This document shows, piece after piece, positions 17,563-26,661 of a DNA stretch of 64,000 nt (positions are counted from its first letter, which is position 1; each line of letters starts with the position of its first letter). Made by a program: the position numbers and the translations under genes. The stretch is from contig SVMG01000002.1 of the NCBI GenBank assembly GCA_015067545.1, positions 62,001 to 126,000 of the forward strand, read 5' to 3'. The notes beneath the pieces were generated by a model. It made no database searches, was not told where the DNA came from, and saw nothing but the letters and a program-made list of their open reading frames with translations. This DNA is from Oscillospiraceae bacterium. Its GTDB lineage: Bacteria; Bacillota; Clostridia; Oscillospirales; Oscillospiraceae.

Positions 17563-19398
17563 ATGTACAACTATCGTAAAATCCAGTCCGACCTGTTTTG
17601 GGTAGGCGCAAATGACCGGCGGCTTGCCATGTTCGAGGGCGTGTACTCTGTGCCCGACGGCGTATCTTACAATTCCTATGTTCTGCTGGATGAAAAGACC
17701 GTCCTGTTTGACACTGTGGACAAGGCCGTGGCCAAGGTCTTTTTTGAAAATGTGGCCGCCGTGCTGAATGGCCGCGACCTGGACTATGTGTTCGTGCACC
17801 ACATGGAACCCGACCATTCCGCCGTTTTGGAGGATGTGGTGCTGCGCTATCCGGGCGTGAAGATCGTGTGCAACATGGCCACCCGGAACATGATCAAGCA
17901 GTTCTTTGACTTTGATTTGGACAGCCGTTGGGTAGAGGCCAAGGAGGGCGAGGTGTTCTCCACCGGCCGGCACAATTTCTGCTTCGTCAAAGCCCCCATG
18001 GTCCACTGGCCGGAAGTTATGGTCTCCTTTGACACCACGGACGGCATTTTGTTCTCCGCCGATGCTTTCGGCACGTTCGGTGCACTCAACGGCGCGCTGT
18101 TTGCTGACGAGGTGGACTTTGACCGGGATTATCTGGACGAAGCCCGTCGCTACTACACCAACATTGTGGGCAAATACGGCCAGCAGGTCACCGCTTTGCT
18201 GACCAAGGCCGCCATGCTGGACATCAAGATGGTCTGCCCCCTGCATGGTTTCGTGTGGCGCAAGAATATCGGCTATTTCATCGACAAATACCTGCACTGG
18301 GCATCCTACACCCCGGAGGAAACCGGTGTGATGATCGCCTACGCATCCGTCTACGGCAACACCGAAAATGCTGTAGAGATTTTGGCTGTCAAGCTGAGAG
18401 AAAAGGGCATTAAAACCCGGATCTTCGATGTGTCTGTCACGCCGGCGTCGGACATCGTTGCCGCCGCATTCCGTTACAGCCACCTGGTCTTTGCCTCGAC
18501 CACCTACAATGCAGGCATCTTCGTGTGCATGGAGGCTCTGCTCAGCGATCTGGTTGCTCACAATCTGCAAAACCGCACCGTTGCCCTGCTGGAAAACGGT
18601 TCCTGGGCTCCCACCTCCGGTAAGCTGATGCGGGAGATGCTCTCTAAGTGCAAGAATATGAACATCCTGGACACCGGTCTGACCATCCGCTCCGCGCTGA
18701 AGGAAAATCAGCTATCTCAGCTGGAGGCCGTTGCCGATGCTTTGGCTGCAGATATCCTGCCTGCACCCAGCAATGCGCCCGCGCCCAAAGTGGATAACAA
18801 CGCTGTATTCAAGCTGTCTTACGGTCTGTACGTCCTGACCGCCCGGGAAAACGGCAAGGACAACGGCTGTATCATCAACACTGCCGGCTTGATCACCGAC
18901 ACTCCCAAGCGGATCCAGATCGCCGTGAACAAGGCAAACTACACCCACGACATGATCCTGCGCACCGGCGTTTTCAATGTATCCGTTTTGAATGTGGATG
19001 CTCCCTTTGCTACTTTCCAGCAGTTCGGCTTCTGCTCCGGACGGGACACCGACAAGTTTGCTGAGGTTTCCTATGCTGACCGCACAGAAAACGGCCTGCG
19101 CTATATCCCGGAAAACTGCAACGCAGTCCTGTCCGGCAAGGTGGTGGAGAGCTATGACTGGGGCACTCACACCCTGTTCATCGCCGAGGTCACCGAGGCG
19201 CACACCCTCAACGATGTGCCCAGCATGACCTATCAGTACTACTTTGACCATGTCAAGCCCAAGCCCGCCCCCTCTGCCGAAAAGAAGAGCGGCTGGGTGT
19301 GCAAGATCTGTGGCTATGTGTACGAGGGCGAGGAACTGCCCGCAGACTTCATCTGCCCCCTGTGCAAGCACGGCCCGGAGGATTTTGAAAGAGTATAA
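17563..19398 (+). CDS. Four-domain flavodiiron protein (FDP + flavin reductase + rubredoxin)
   Basis: 611 residues, cytoplasmic. Domain order: metallo-beta-lactamase-like diiron domain (1-250) with ligands in 'HHMEPDHS', 'MVHWPE', 'SADAFG' and 'PLHGFVW'; flavodoxin/FMN domain (about 256-395, 'AYASVYGNTENAV'); flavin-reductase-like FMN domain (about 410-555, 'KLSYGLYVLTAR'); and a C-terminal rubredoxin ('CKICGYVYEG...CPLC', 570-611). Such fusions carry a full electron path and reduce O2 to water (or NO to N2O), probably taking electrons from NAD(P)H. It protects an anaerobe from oxygen. All iron ligands appear intact. It follows the ROK gene in a probable operon and ends at a strong terminator. 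Confidence 0.93.
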   Translation: MYNYRKIQSDLFWVGANDRRLAMFEGVYSVPDGVSYNSYVLLDEKTVLFDTVDKAVAKVFFENVAAVLNGRDLDYVFVHHMEPDHSAVLEDVVLRYPGVKIVCNMATRNMIKQFFDFDLDSRWVEAKEGEVFSTGRHNFCFVKAPMVHWPEVMVSFDTTDGILFSADAFGTFGALNGALFADEVDFDRDYLDEARRYYTNIVGKYGQQVTALLTKAAMLDIKMVCPLHGFVWRKNIGYFIDKYLHWASYTPEETGVMIAYASVYGNTENAVEILAVKLREKGIKTRIFDVSVTPASDIVAAAFRYSHLVFASTTYNAGIFVCMEALLSDLVAHNLQNRTVALLENGSWAPTSGKLMREMLSKCKNMNILDTGLTIRSALKENQLSQLEAVADALAADILPAPSNAPAPKVDNNAVFKLSYGLYVLTARENGKDNGCIINTAGLITDTPKRIQIAVNKANYTHDMILRTGVFNVSVLNVDAPFATFQQFGFCSGRDTDKFAEVSYADRTENGLRYIPENCNAVLSGKVVESYDWGTHTLFIAEVTEAHTLNDVPSMTYQYYFDHVKPKPAPSAEKKSGWVCKICGYVYEGEELPADFICPLCKHGPEDFERV

Positions 19399-19423
19399 CT
19401 CGTACGCACAAAACGAAAATAAC

Positions 19424-19452
19424 GCCTGCCGCAAAAGCGGCAGGCTTTTCTT
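19424..19452. terminator. Bidirectional terminator between the FDP and RluA genes
   Basis: Perfect 9-bp stem GCCTGCCGC/GCGGCAGGC with AAAA loop, flanked by A-rich and TTTTC tracts, between convergent genes. Confidence 0.85.
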
Positions 19453-20302
19453 ATACATCCATTCGGGAAACAATGGTCATTGGCGCTGAGGTAACCGGGT
19501 GGGTAAACTCCAGCAGCTTTGCACACAGCAACTGGGTTTTGATGCCGAAACGATCCGAAAATGCCACAGATTCTTCTGTCCCGTACTGGGGGTCGCCCAA
19601 AATTGGGTAGCCCATGTGGGCGCAATGAAGGCGAAGCTGATGGGTGCGGCCTGTGATGGGGCGCAGTTTGAGTTTACATAACTTTCCGTTTCGTTCCAGT
19701 ACCTCATATTCCGTCACCGACGGCTTGCCGTCCTCCCGGATCTCCCGGAGCAGACTGGGCAAGGGTTTCCGGGCGATGGGCGCATCGATGACGCCGGTAT
19801 CCTCTTCCGGGCCGCCAAACGTAACGGCGTAATAGGTTTTCTGCAGGTCACCCGCCTGCAAAAGGGCACTGATATGGGAATTTTTCGCAAGCAGTACCAC
19901 ACCAAAGGTATCCCGATCCAGCCGGGTCAGGGGGTGGAAGGCACAGGTCTGCCCCGTCTTTTCATAATAACCCAGGACGAAATTTGCCAAAGTGCCGGTA
20001 TTCTTGGAACGGGAGGGATGGATCAGCATACCAGCCGGCTTATCCACAGCCAGAATGTGCTCGTCTTCATAGAGGATGGTAAGATCCCCCTGCTCTGCCG
20101 GGTATTGGATTTGCGGCGCATCCAGGAGTATGGTGATGGTATCCCCTATCTGCACCGCATAGTCCGTATGCTCCGGTTTTCCGTTGACCAGTATCTTTTC
20201 GTGCCATTTCAGCCGGTTGATGAGCCCTGCGGACATGGCCATTTCCTCCCGCAAAAAGGAGGACAGTCTCCCGGCCCGGGCAGCAATATGGGTAAGGTTC
20301 AT
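19451..20302 (-). CDS. RluA family pseudouridine synthase
   Basis: 283 residues. An N-terminal S4-like RNA-binding stretch (about 15-70) is followed by the catalytic domain with 'HPLTRLDRDTFGVVLLAK' (the Asp in RLDRD is the nucleophile) and 'RPITGRTHQLRLH'. Family members isomerise uridines in rRNA or tRNA; which site is modified here cannot be read. Single gene, convergent with the FDP gene. Confidence 0.9.
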   Translation of the reverse strand: MNLTHIAARAGRLSSFLREEMAMSAGLINRLKWHEKILVNGKPEHTDYAVQIGDTITILLDAPQIQYPAEQGDLTILYEDEHILAVDKPAGMLIHPSRSKNTGTLANFVLGYYEKTGQTCAFHPLTRLDRDTFGVVLLAKNSHISALLQAGDLQKTYYAVTFGGPEEDTGVIDAPIARKPLPSLLREIREDGKPSVTEYEVLERNGKLCKLKLRPITGRTHQLRLHCAHMGYPILGDPQYGTEESVAFSDRFGIKTQLLCAKLLEFTHPVTSAPMTIVSRMDV

Positions 20303-20347
20303 AGAGATATTTCACCTGCCGATCAAGCGCATAATGCGGCGAAGCCG

Positions 20348-20541
20348 CCTTGGCTCCCCTTGCGAGGGGTAAGCGAAGCGCAGTCGCGGTAGTGAATGAC
20401 AGTCCAGTGGACTGTCAGAGCCGCGACCGGGCTCACCACAGTGAGCTGTCAGCCGAACAGGCTGACTGAGTGGTAGTCTTCTCTCCCCCAGTCAAAAATC
20501 AAATAGATTTTTGACAGCCCCCTCCTCAGAGGGGGCCAAGG
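20348..20541. repeat. ~190-bp palindromic intergenic repeat (R4)
   Basis: Terminal inverted repeat CCTTGGC (20348) / GCCAAGG (20535). Inside are several hairpins: GACAGTCCAGTGGACTGTC, a GCGGT...GACCG-type arm, and TCAAAAATC...GATTTTTGA. No ORF. It fills the gap between the RluA gene and the rplT terminator. Confidence 0.75.
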
Positions 20542-20570
20542 AAGATATTTACAACATTGTTCGGTATAGC

Positions 20571-20602
20571 AAAAGGTCTGCCGCATTTGCAGCAGACCTT
20601 TT
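20571..20602 (-). terminator. Terminator of the infC-rpmI-rplT operon
   Basis: Stem AAAAGGTCTGC/GCAGACCTTTT (20571-20581 and 20592-20602), ending in a T run on the minus strand, just past the rplT stop. Confidence 0.85.
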
Positions 20603-20608
20603 AAGCAC

Positions 20609-20965
20609 TTAGTTCAGAGCAGCCTTAGCCTTCTCAACAATAGCTGCGAATGCAGCGGTGTCGTTGATCGCCATCTCGGACAGGCTCTTGCGGTTCAGCT
20701 CGATGCCGGCCTTCTTCACGCCGTTCATGAACTTGGAGTAGTTCAGACCGTAGGGAGCGACAGCTGCGCTCAGACGGGCGATCCACATGGTGCGGTATGC
20801 ACGCTTCTTCTGCTTACGGCCTTCGAAAGCGTAGTTGCCGGACTTCATAACGGCCTGCTTGGCCATCTTGAAGTGCTTGGACTTGGAACCCCAGTAGCCC
20901 TTGGCCAGCTTCAGGGTAGCATTTCTTCTCTTGCGCGTCATCATTGCGCCTTTAACTCTTGCCAT
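20609..20965 (-). CDS. rplT: 50S ribosomal protein L20
   Basis: 118 residues, '[37 protein letters not shown]...' matching bL20, an early 23S rRNA assembly protein that in Bacillota also represses its own operon by binding the leader. It is last in infC-rpmI-rplT, 18 bases after rpmI, with a ribosome site (AGGAGG) in the gap. Confidence 0.97.
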   Translation of the reverse strand: MARVKGAMMTRKRRNATLKLAKGYWGSKSKHFKMAKQAVMKSGNYAFEGRKQKKRAYRTMWIARLSAAVAPYGLNYSKFMNGVKKAGIELNRKSLSEMAINDTAAFAAIVEKAKAALN

Positions 20966-20983
20966 TTGTCTATCCTCCTATTC

Positions 20984-21181
20984 TTACTTGTAGGGAATCA
21001 TCTTCTTGATTGCTTCTACGTTGGTAACATCAGCGTAGGCAGTTGTACGAAGATGACGGGTCCGCTTGGTGGTCTTCTTAGTGAGGATGTGGCTCTTGTA
21101 AGCGTGAGCTCTCTTAACCTTACCGCTCTTGGTCAGGTTGAATCTTTTCTTAGCACCGCTATGGGTCTTCAGCTTGGGCAT
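20984..21181 (-). CDS. rpmI: 50S ribosomal protein L35
   Basis: 65 residues from '[36 protein letters not shown]', the conserved bL35 N-terminus. The track ORF begins in infC at 21310; ATG 21181 is the right start, with AAGGAG upstream. Middle gene of the operon. Confidence 0.97.
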   Translation of the reverse strand: MPKLKTHSGAKKRFNLTKSGKVKRAHAYKSHILTKKTTKRTRHLRTTAYADVTNVEAIKKMIPYK

Positions 21182-21212
21182 AGTAGGTTCTCCTTCCGTA
21201 TCTTTGGTTGTT

Positions 21213-21731
21213 TTATTTACTGTTCTTGGGGGTGAGGAACATCGCCATAAAGCGACCTTCCAGCTTGGGGTTCTTTTCCATATTGGCCGTTTCGGCACAA
21301 CTTGCAGCAAAGTCCATCAACAGTTTCTCACCCAGATTGGTGTGAGCCATTTCACGGCCGCGGAAGCGGACGCTGACCTTCACCCGGTTGCCGTCTGCCA
21401 GGAATTTCTGAGCAGCCTTGATCTTGGTGTTCAGGTCATTGGTGTCGATGCTGGGGCTCATGCGGATCTCCTTGATCTCCACGACCTTTTGGTTCTTTTT
21501 GGCTTCCTTCTCACGCTTCTTCTGGTCGAAGCAGAACTTGGAATAATCCATGATCTTGCAGACCGGAGGAACGGCGTTGGGAGAGATCTTCACCAGGTCC
21601 AGTCCCTGCTCATCTGCAAGGGCATTGGCCTGCTCGGCGGACATGATACCCAACTGAGTACCGTCTGCACCGATGACGCGAAGCTCCTTATCCCGGATCT
21701 CCTCATTGAGCTGATGATCTAACTTTGCGAT
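21213..21731 (-). CDS. infC: Translation initiation factor IF-3 (apparent AUC start)
   Basis: 172 residues if started at the ATC codon 21731-21729: GGAGGTG followed by six bases and then ATC GCA AAG ('...[20 protein letters not shown]'). The track's in-frame ATG at 21746 has no ribosome site and sits on that Shine-Dalgarno. infC is known for AUU/AUC/AUA starts in other bacteria, which lets IF-3 repress its own synthesis. N-domain 1-75, C-domain from about 85 ('[18 protein letters not shown]', '[12 protein letters not shown]'). IF-3 binds the 30S subunit and checks start codons. First gene of the operon, behind an attenuator. Confidence 0.93.
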   Translation of the reverse strand: MAKLDHQLNEEIRDKELRVIGADGTQLGIMSAEQANALADEQGLDLVKISPNAVPPVCKIMDYSKFCFDQKKREKEAKKNQKVVEIKEIRMSPSIDTNDLNTKIKAAQKFLADGNRVKVSVRFRGREMAHTNLGEKLLMDFAASCAETANMEKNPKLEGRFMAMFLTPKNSK

Positions 21732-21877
21732 GGTAAGCACCTCCATTATGCGCAAAAAAGCGGATGCCAAAGCATCCGCACATTCACACAGTACTCCCCT
21801 ATGGGGAAAGTGGAATATCAACCGTTTCGCGCTAGCTTGCGGTGAGGCGGATGTTCAGCCTTCTTGATTACCTGTGC
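21732..21877 (-). ncRNA. L20-type leader of infC-rpmI-rplT
   Basis: A 5' untranslated region of about 140 bases between the promoter and the infC start. It ends in an intrinsic terminator (21754-21779: stem GCGGATGC/GCATCCGC, then six U). An upstream CATCCGC (complement of 21847-21853) could pair with the terminator's GCGGATG arm, giving a competing antiterminator. Such leaders, where L20 favours termination, are known upstream of this operon in Bacillota. The exact L20 site was not traced. Confidence 0.75.
21754..21779 (-). terminator. Attenuator hairpin before infC
   Basis: 8-bp stem GCGGATGC/GCATCCGC with a 4-base loop followed by a run of six T on the minus strand, ending about 23 bases before the AUC start. 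Confidence 0.85.
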
Positions 21878-21906
21878 ATTCTAGCACAGTTTTTTTCCCT
21901 TGTCAA
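21878..21906 (-). promoter_or_regulatory. Promoter of infC-rpmI-rplT
   Basis: On the minus strand: perfect -35 TTGACA (21906-21901), 17-base spacer, -10 TAGAAT (21883-21878). Confidence 0.88.
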
Positions 21907-21957
21907 GGGTATTTTATTGAAAAATTTGTGTTTTATACCTGCAAAAAACGGATAAAT

Positions 21958-22689
21958 TTATTGTAAGGACTTTACAATCGTTCCCGGGCCCGGGCGGAAG
22001 GAGGAAAGCACCTGAATTTGCACCCCATGCTCTTTGGCCAGCTCCACACAGCGATCATGGAGCACCTGCGCCCCCTGCCTGGCAAGACAGAGCATCTCGT
22101 CATAGCCGATCTGATCATAGCGTACCGCGTCGGGGAATATCCTCGGATCCCGGTCGTAGATCCCATCCACATCGGTGTATATCTGGCATTTGTCCGCCTG
22201 CAAAAACGCTGCAAGGGCAACCGCGGTGGTATCCGAGCCGCCCCGGCCCAGAGTGGTTACATCTTCATCTGCATTTATCCCCTGGAAACCCGTGACCACA
22301 ACGATTCTTCCCGCATCCAGCTCCCGGCGAATGCGATCCTTGACAAGTCCCAGCACCCGGGCATCTGTGTGCACGCCGTCTGTAAGGAGTCCTGCCTGCC
22401 AGCCGGTGAGGCTGACCGCCCTGTGGCCCATGCTTTCCAGCGCCATAGCCATCAGACCCGCAGACATCTGCTCCCCGGCGGCCAGATACGCGTCCAGCTC
22501 CCGTTTGGACGGCGCAGTGGAAACCGCCGCGGCAGCGGACACCAAATGATCCGTGGTATCCCCCTGGGCGGACACCACCACGACCACTTGATTTCCCCCC
22601 TGGGATGCATGGATGGCCCGCTTTGCCGCCCGATGTATGCGCTTTGCATCTGCCAGCGAGCTTCCGCCGAATTTTTGCACGATCAGCAT
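21958..22689 (-). CDS. Aspartate kinase, catalytic domain only (no ACT domains)
   Basis: 243 residues from ATG 22689 (GGAGG 8 bases upstream). The amino-acid kinase fold is clear: 'VQKFGGSSLADAKRI', 'TGFQGINADEDVTTLGRGGSDTTAVALA' and 'IYTDVDGIYDRDPRI'. The protein stops at 'SSFRPGPGTIVKSLQ', exactly where ordinary aspartokinases begin their two regulatory ACT domains. No ACT remnant follows before the infC promoter, so this looks like a natural short form. It makes aspartyl phosphate for Lys/Thr/Met and diaminopimelate. The adjacent upstream gene encodes a free-standing ACT protein. Confidence 0.85.
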   Translation of the reverse strand: MLIVQKFGGSSLADAKRIHRAAKRAIHASQGGNQVVVVVSAQGDTTDHLVSAAAAVSTAPSKRELDAYLAAGEQMSAGLMAMALESMGHRAVSLTGWQAGLLTDGVHTDARVLGLVKDRIRRELDAGRIVVVTGFQGINADEDVTTLGRGGSDTTAVALAAFLQADKCQIYTDVDGIYDRDPRIFPDAVRYDQIGYDEMLCLARQGAQVLHDRCVELAKEHGVQIQVLSSFRPGPGTIVKSLQ

Positions 22690-22744
22690 TTTGTTCACCT
22701 CCGTTACATTTTACGCAATAAGGCGAATGATGGTGCAATCAGTC

Positions 22745-22879
22745 AAAAGCCTCCCCTGTGTAAGGGGAGGCGGCATTTGTGAGGAACGAGCAAATGACGG
22801 AGGGGTTGTCAATCCCTCAGTCTTTTTCTTCGCTTACGCAAAGAAAAATCCAGCTCCCTTTACACAAGGGAGCCTTAGG
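22745..22879. repeat. ~135-bp palindromic intergenic repeat (R5)
   Basis: Begins AAAGCCTCCCCTGTGTAAGG and ends ACACAAGGGAGCCTT, with a central CAATCCCTCAG segment and a GAAAAA...CTTTTTC-type pair. Same family as the inner part of R1 and R7. It separates pheB from the aspartokinase gene. Confidence 0.7.
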
Positions 22880-22889
22880 ATTTGAAATA

Positions 22890-23330
22890 TTAGCCGGCAA
22901 TGATATCCGCCTTGATGACACCGGGAGTAGCTCCCAGCTCTGCCAGCAGTTCCTCCAAAGATACTGCCACATCTGTCAATTCCGCAGAAATGGTCACCAA
23001 TGCATGGCCGTTTGTGGGGATGATGGAGTTGATGGTCAAAACATTTGCCTTTTCCTTGGCGTAGACCATCAAAAGTGCGGAAAGCACACCGGGCTCGTCG
23101 TGCAGCATCAGCTGGAAGGTGATGATACGGCCCTTCATCATGTTTTGGAAAGGCAAAATGGCATCCCGATACTTATAAAATGCACTGCGGCTGATGCCCA
23201 TGCGCTTGGTGGCCTCATTCACCGTGGACACCTCGCCTGTGGACAAAATTCTCTTTGCTTCCGCCACCTTCAGAAAGATCTCCGGCAGTGCGGATGCTTC
23301 GATAATATAATACTTGGGTTGCTTGGCCAT
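22890..23330 (-). CDS. pheB: ACT domain-containing protein PheB
   Basis: 146 residues: an N-terminal helix-turn-helix-like part ('TVNEATKRMGISRSAFYKYRDAILP') and a C-terminal ACT domain from about 70 ('ITFQLMLHDEPGVLSALLMVYAKEKANVLTINSIIPT'). This is the PheB/YszB family, long placed near aromatic amino-acid and homoserine genes; its ligand is not settled. A promoter fits upstream: TACAAT at 23394-23399 with TTGCTT 16 bases further, divergent from the permease gene. Confidence 0.85.
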   Translation of the reverse strand: MAKQPKYYIIEASALPEIFLKVAEAKRILSTGEVSTVNEATKRMGISRSAFYKYRDAILPFQNMMKGRIITFQLMLHDEPGVLSALLMVYAKEKANVLTINSIIPTNGHALVTISAELTDVAVSLEELLAELGATPGVIKADIIAG

Positions 23331-23459
23331 AAAACAGTCTCCTTCGCCGCATTGTTGTCAGAATCAACAGATTTCCCCTGCTCTGACAATTTCATTGTAC
23401 CACATTTTACTCAAAAAGCAACCCCCAGTTACGGACTTTTGTCCAAGGAAGGAGTACAC

Positions 23460-24512
23460 ATGTCTCAGTTTTCTCTTCGTAAGCTATTGCTGATCCTCAT
23501 CAGCGCAGCCGGTCTTTGGCTGGGCGTGCGGTTTGTGCTGCCCATCGCCATGCCCTTTCTTCTGGCCGCGCTGCTTGCTTTGGCAGCAGAACCTCTTGTT
23601 CACGGTCTGAACAGGCATCTGCACATGAGCCGGGGTCTGGCCGCCGGCATCGGTGTCTCCGTTGCACTGGTACTGACTGTTTTGCTGCTGTTGGCTCTTT
23701 GTGCCCTGTTGGTGCGGGAATTGGGAGCACTCGCCGGGGTCTTGCCGGATCTGGAAAACGCCACCTTGTCGGGGCTTGATTCTTTGGAGCAATGGCTGCT
23801 CGGTCTTGCCCGCAGGGCACCCGACGGCATCAGCTCCCTTCTGACGCACAGTGTGGAGGGGATGTTCTCCAGTGGCAGCGCCCTGCTGGACTCTCTGGCC
23901 TCCCGGCTCTTGAATTTGGCAGCCTCCCTTCTGAAGGCGCTGCCGGACAGTGCTTTGGGTCTCGGCACATGGGTGCTTGCGGCCTTTATGCTGTCGGCCC
24001 GACTGCCCCGGATCCGCGCATGGCTCACCGCCCATCTGCCTGCGGCATGGCATGCGCGTTATGCGCCCTATCTTCAGACCCTGAAAAAGACTGTGGCAGG
24101 CTGGCTGACAGCCCAGGCAAAGCTGGTGGGTATCACCTTCTGCATCCTCACTGTGGGCTTTTTTCTTCTGCAGATCGACCATCCCCTTTTGTGGGCGGCA
24201 GCAACCTGTCTTGTGGATATCCTGCCGGTTTTAGGCACGGGAACTGTGCTGATCCCCTGGAGCTTGGTGTGCTTTTTACAGGGCAGCAGTCTGCAGGGCG
24301 TGGGGCTGCTGGCCATTTATGCCGTGATCAGCCTGCTTCGTTCTGTGCTGGAACCCCGGCTGGTGGGCAAGCAGCTGGGGCTGGATCCGTTGGTGACCCT
24401 GCTGGCTATTTATGCCGGATATCGGCTTTGGGGGCTTCCCGGAATGCTGATCGCCCCGGTTTTGGCCGTTGCCGCCACGCAGATCCTGCTTCAAACGAAA
24501 AAACAGCCCTGA
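23460..24512 (+). CDS. ytvI: AI-2E family transporter (YtvI-like membrane protein)
   Basis: 350 residues from ATG 23460 (AAGGAAGGAG upstream); the track's start at 22779 runs through a repeat and the divergent promoter. About eight hydrophobic segments, with the long polar middle region and C-terminal 'DILPVLGTGTVLIPW' and 'LEPRLVGKQLGLDPLVTLLAIYAGY' motifs of the PF01594 family. In spore formers one such member is the sporulation membrane protein YtvI; length and layout fit, but a general permease is equally possible. Confidence 0.75.
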   Translation: MSQFSLRKLLLILISAAGLWLGVRFVLPIAMPFLLAALLALAAEPLVHGLNRHLHMSRGLAAGIGVSVALVLTVLLLLALCALLVRELGALAGVLPDLENATLSGLDSLEQWLLGLARRAPDGISSLLTHSVEGMFSSGSALLDSLASRLLNLAASLLKALPDSALGLGTWVLAAFMLSARLPRIRAWLTAHLPAAWHARYAPYLQTLKKTVAGWLTAQAKLVGITFCILTVGFFLLQIDHPLLWAAATCLVDILPVLGTGTVLIPWSLVCFLQGSSLQGVGLLAIYAVISLLRSVLEPRLVGKQLGLDPLVTLLAIYAGYRLWGLPGMLIAPVLAVAATQILLQTKKQP

Positions 24513-24598
24513 TTTGTAAACATTTGCGACAAAATTCCAAAGTTCCTATTGTGCAGACGCTTCATTTTTGGTATAATATCAAGAAAAAGTTATAATGG

Positions 24599-26656
24599 AT
24601 GTGTATTGCCTTGAAGTATGGAATTTGGAATGTATCGAACCCGGATGTCAATGCTGTTAACGCTTTGGTGGGAGCCGGATATTCTCCCTTAAGCGCTATG
24701 ATCCTCTCCTCCCGGGGGATCCATGATGCCGCCATGGCCCAGCAGCAGCTATCCTGCAACGCTCCCCTGCCGGATCCTTATCTGATGACGGATATGGACC
24801 TGGCCGCAGGACGGGTGGGGCTTGCCATGACCCGGGGAGAGAAAATTGCCGTTTTCGGCGATTATGATGTGGACGGCATCACCGCCACCTGCCTGCTGAC
24901 AGACTTTTTGCGTCGCCACGGAGCAGACTGCGTCAGCTATATCCCCGGTCGGCTGGAGGAGGGCTACGGCCTGAACCCTATTGCCATTCGCCACCTGCAC
25001 AAAAAGGGCGTCAAGCTCATTATCACCGTGGACTGCGGCATTACCGCCGTGGCAGAAGCACAGCTGTGCAAGCAGCTGGGCATTGACCTGGTGATCACCG
25101 ACCATCACGAATGTAAAGAGCAGCTGCCCGAAGCCATTGCTGTGGTAGATCCCCATCGCCCCGACTGCGGTTATCCTCACATGACCCTTTCCGGCGTTGG
25201 TGTAGCCTTTAAGCTGGCCGCCGCCCTGACGGGGGATCAGCAGGAGGTACTCCGGGAATATGCGGACATGGTGTGTCTGGGCACTGTTGCCGATGTAATG
25301 CCCCTTTTGGGAGAAAACCGGGTATTTGTGGCCCATGGCCTGGAATCCATCCGCCACACCCACCGTCCCGGCATCGCCGCGCTGATGAAAGAAAGCGGCT
25401 GCACTGCGGACAATGTCAGCGCCACCACCATCGGCTTCATGCTTGCTCCCCGGATCAACGCCGCAGGACGCATGGGTCAGATCGACTGGGCGGTGGAATT
25501 ATTCCTTACCGATGACGAGGAGCGGGCTGAATATCTGGCCAAGGCCCTTTGCGATCTGAACCGCCAGCGCCAGCAGGTGGAGTCTCAGATTTACGACGAA
25601 GCTGTGTCCATGCTCCCTGTGGGACAGCCCCCGGAGGCCATCGTCCTGGCAGACGAAAGCTGGCATCAGGGCGTTGTGGGCATCGTGGCCAGCCGGATGG
25701 CTGAGGAATACTGCTGTCCTACCTTCCTGATCTGTCTGGACGGCGAACACGGCAAGGCCAGCTCCCGCAGCTTCGGCGGATTTAATCTATTTGCATCCCT
25801 AACTGCCCTTTCCGATCTTTTGGAAAGCTACGGCGGTCACGAGCTGGCCGCAGGCTTTACCATTCACCGACAAAATATTGCCCAATTCCGTGAGCAGATC
25901 TGCAAGCTCGCGTCTGAATTTTACAGCGACTCCGGCATCCGCACGGTGCTGGATATTGACTGCACCATCACACCCGAGCTTCTGACGGTACGGGGCATTG
26001 ATTCCCTGTCCGCTCTGGAGCCCTGCGGAAACGGCTGCCCCAAGCCGGTGCTGATGATGAAAAACCTGATCGCGGAACGCATCAGCATGGTGGGCAATGG
26101 CCGGCATATGCGTCTGCGCCTGCGCTCCGCTCATCACAGCATCAACGCCATCTACTTCTCTGCCAATCCCGAGTCTGTCTCCATCGAGCCGGGGGATCTG
26201 GTGGATGTGGCATTCCACCCCCAAATCAATGAATTCCGGGGCGAACGGACTGTTCAGATGAATGTGCTGGATATCCGCCCCAGCTGCAGCTTTGCATGCT
26301 CAACGGAGCTGGGTGGGTATTCTCACATTGCCGCAGAAACACTGACCTCTGATGAGGCCGCCTTCTTGCTGCCGGACCGGGCCGTACTGGGCGCTGTTTG
26401 GCGGTATTTGGCAGGCTTGGAGCGCACTGTCAGGGAAGATCCCCTGTGCCTGTGCCGCAAGATCGTTCGCTGGGCGAATCGCCCCTTAAGTCTGGGGCAG
26501 CTGCTTACCTGTCTGGATATTTTCCGGGATGTGGGGCTGCTGCGCTACACCCGTCAACATAAAGACATTCTCATCGAGCTGACTGCCGGCGCAGAAAAGG
26601 CCGACCTGAATCAGAGTCAGACCATGCAAACCCTTCTTCACGCGAAAGAGAGCTGA
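24599..26656 (+). CDS. recJ: Single-stranded-DNA-specific exonuclease RecJ
   Basis: 685 residues (a TTG at 24611 giving 'MKYGIWNV' is an alternative start). The DHH phosphoesterase domain shows 'VFGDYDVDGITATCLL', 'VDCGIT' and 'VITDHHECKEQLPEA'; DHHA1 has 'GGHELAAGFTI'; an OB domain follows (about 450-560). RecJ degrades ssDNA 5'-3' in recombination and mismatch repair. TATAAT at 24573 may be its promoter. It is followed after 5 bases by relA, so the two are cotranscribed. Confidence 0.95.
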   Translation: MCIALKYGIWNVSNPDVNAVNALVGAGYSPLSAMILSSRGIHDAAMAQQQLSCNAPLPDPYLMTDMDLAAGRVGLAMTRGEKIAVFGDYDVDGITATCLLTDFLRRHGADCVSYIPGRLEEGYGLNPIAIRHLHKKGVKLIITVDCGITAVAEAQLCKQLGIDLVITDHHECKEQLPEAIAVVDPHRPDCGYPHMTLSGVGVAFKLAAALTGDQQEVLREYADMVCLGTVADVMPLLGENRVFVAHGLESIRHTHRPGIAALMKESGCTADNVSATTIGFMLAPRINAAGRMGQIDWAVELFLTDDEERAEYLAKALCDLNRQRQQVESQIYDEAVSMLPVGQPPEAIVLADESWHQGVVGIVASRMAEEYCCPTFLICLDGEHGKASSRSFGGFNLFASLTALSDLLESYGGHELAAGFTIHRQNIAQFREQICKLASEFYSDSGIRTVLDIDCTITPELLTVRGIDSLSALEPCGNGCPKPVLMMKNLIAERISMVGNGRHMRLRLRSAHHSINAIYFSANPESVSIEPGDLVDVAFHPQINEFRGERTVQMNVLDIRPSCSFACSTELGGYSHIAAETLTSDEAAFLLPDRAVLGAVWRYLAGLERTVREDPLCLCRKIVRWANRPLSLGQLLTCLDIFRDVGLLRYTRQHKDILIELTAGAEKADLNQSQTMQTLLHAKES

Positions 26657-26661
26657 TTACA

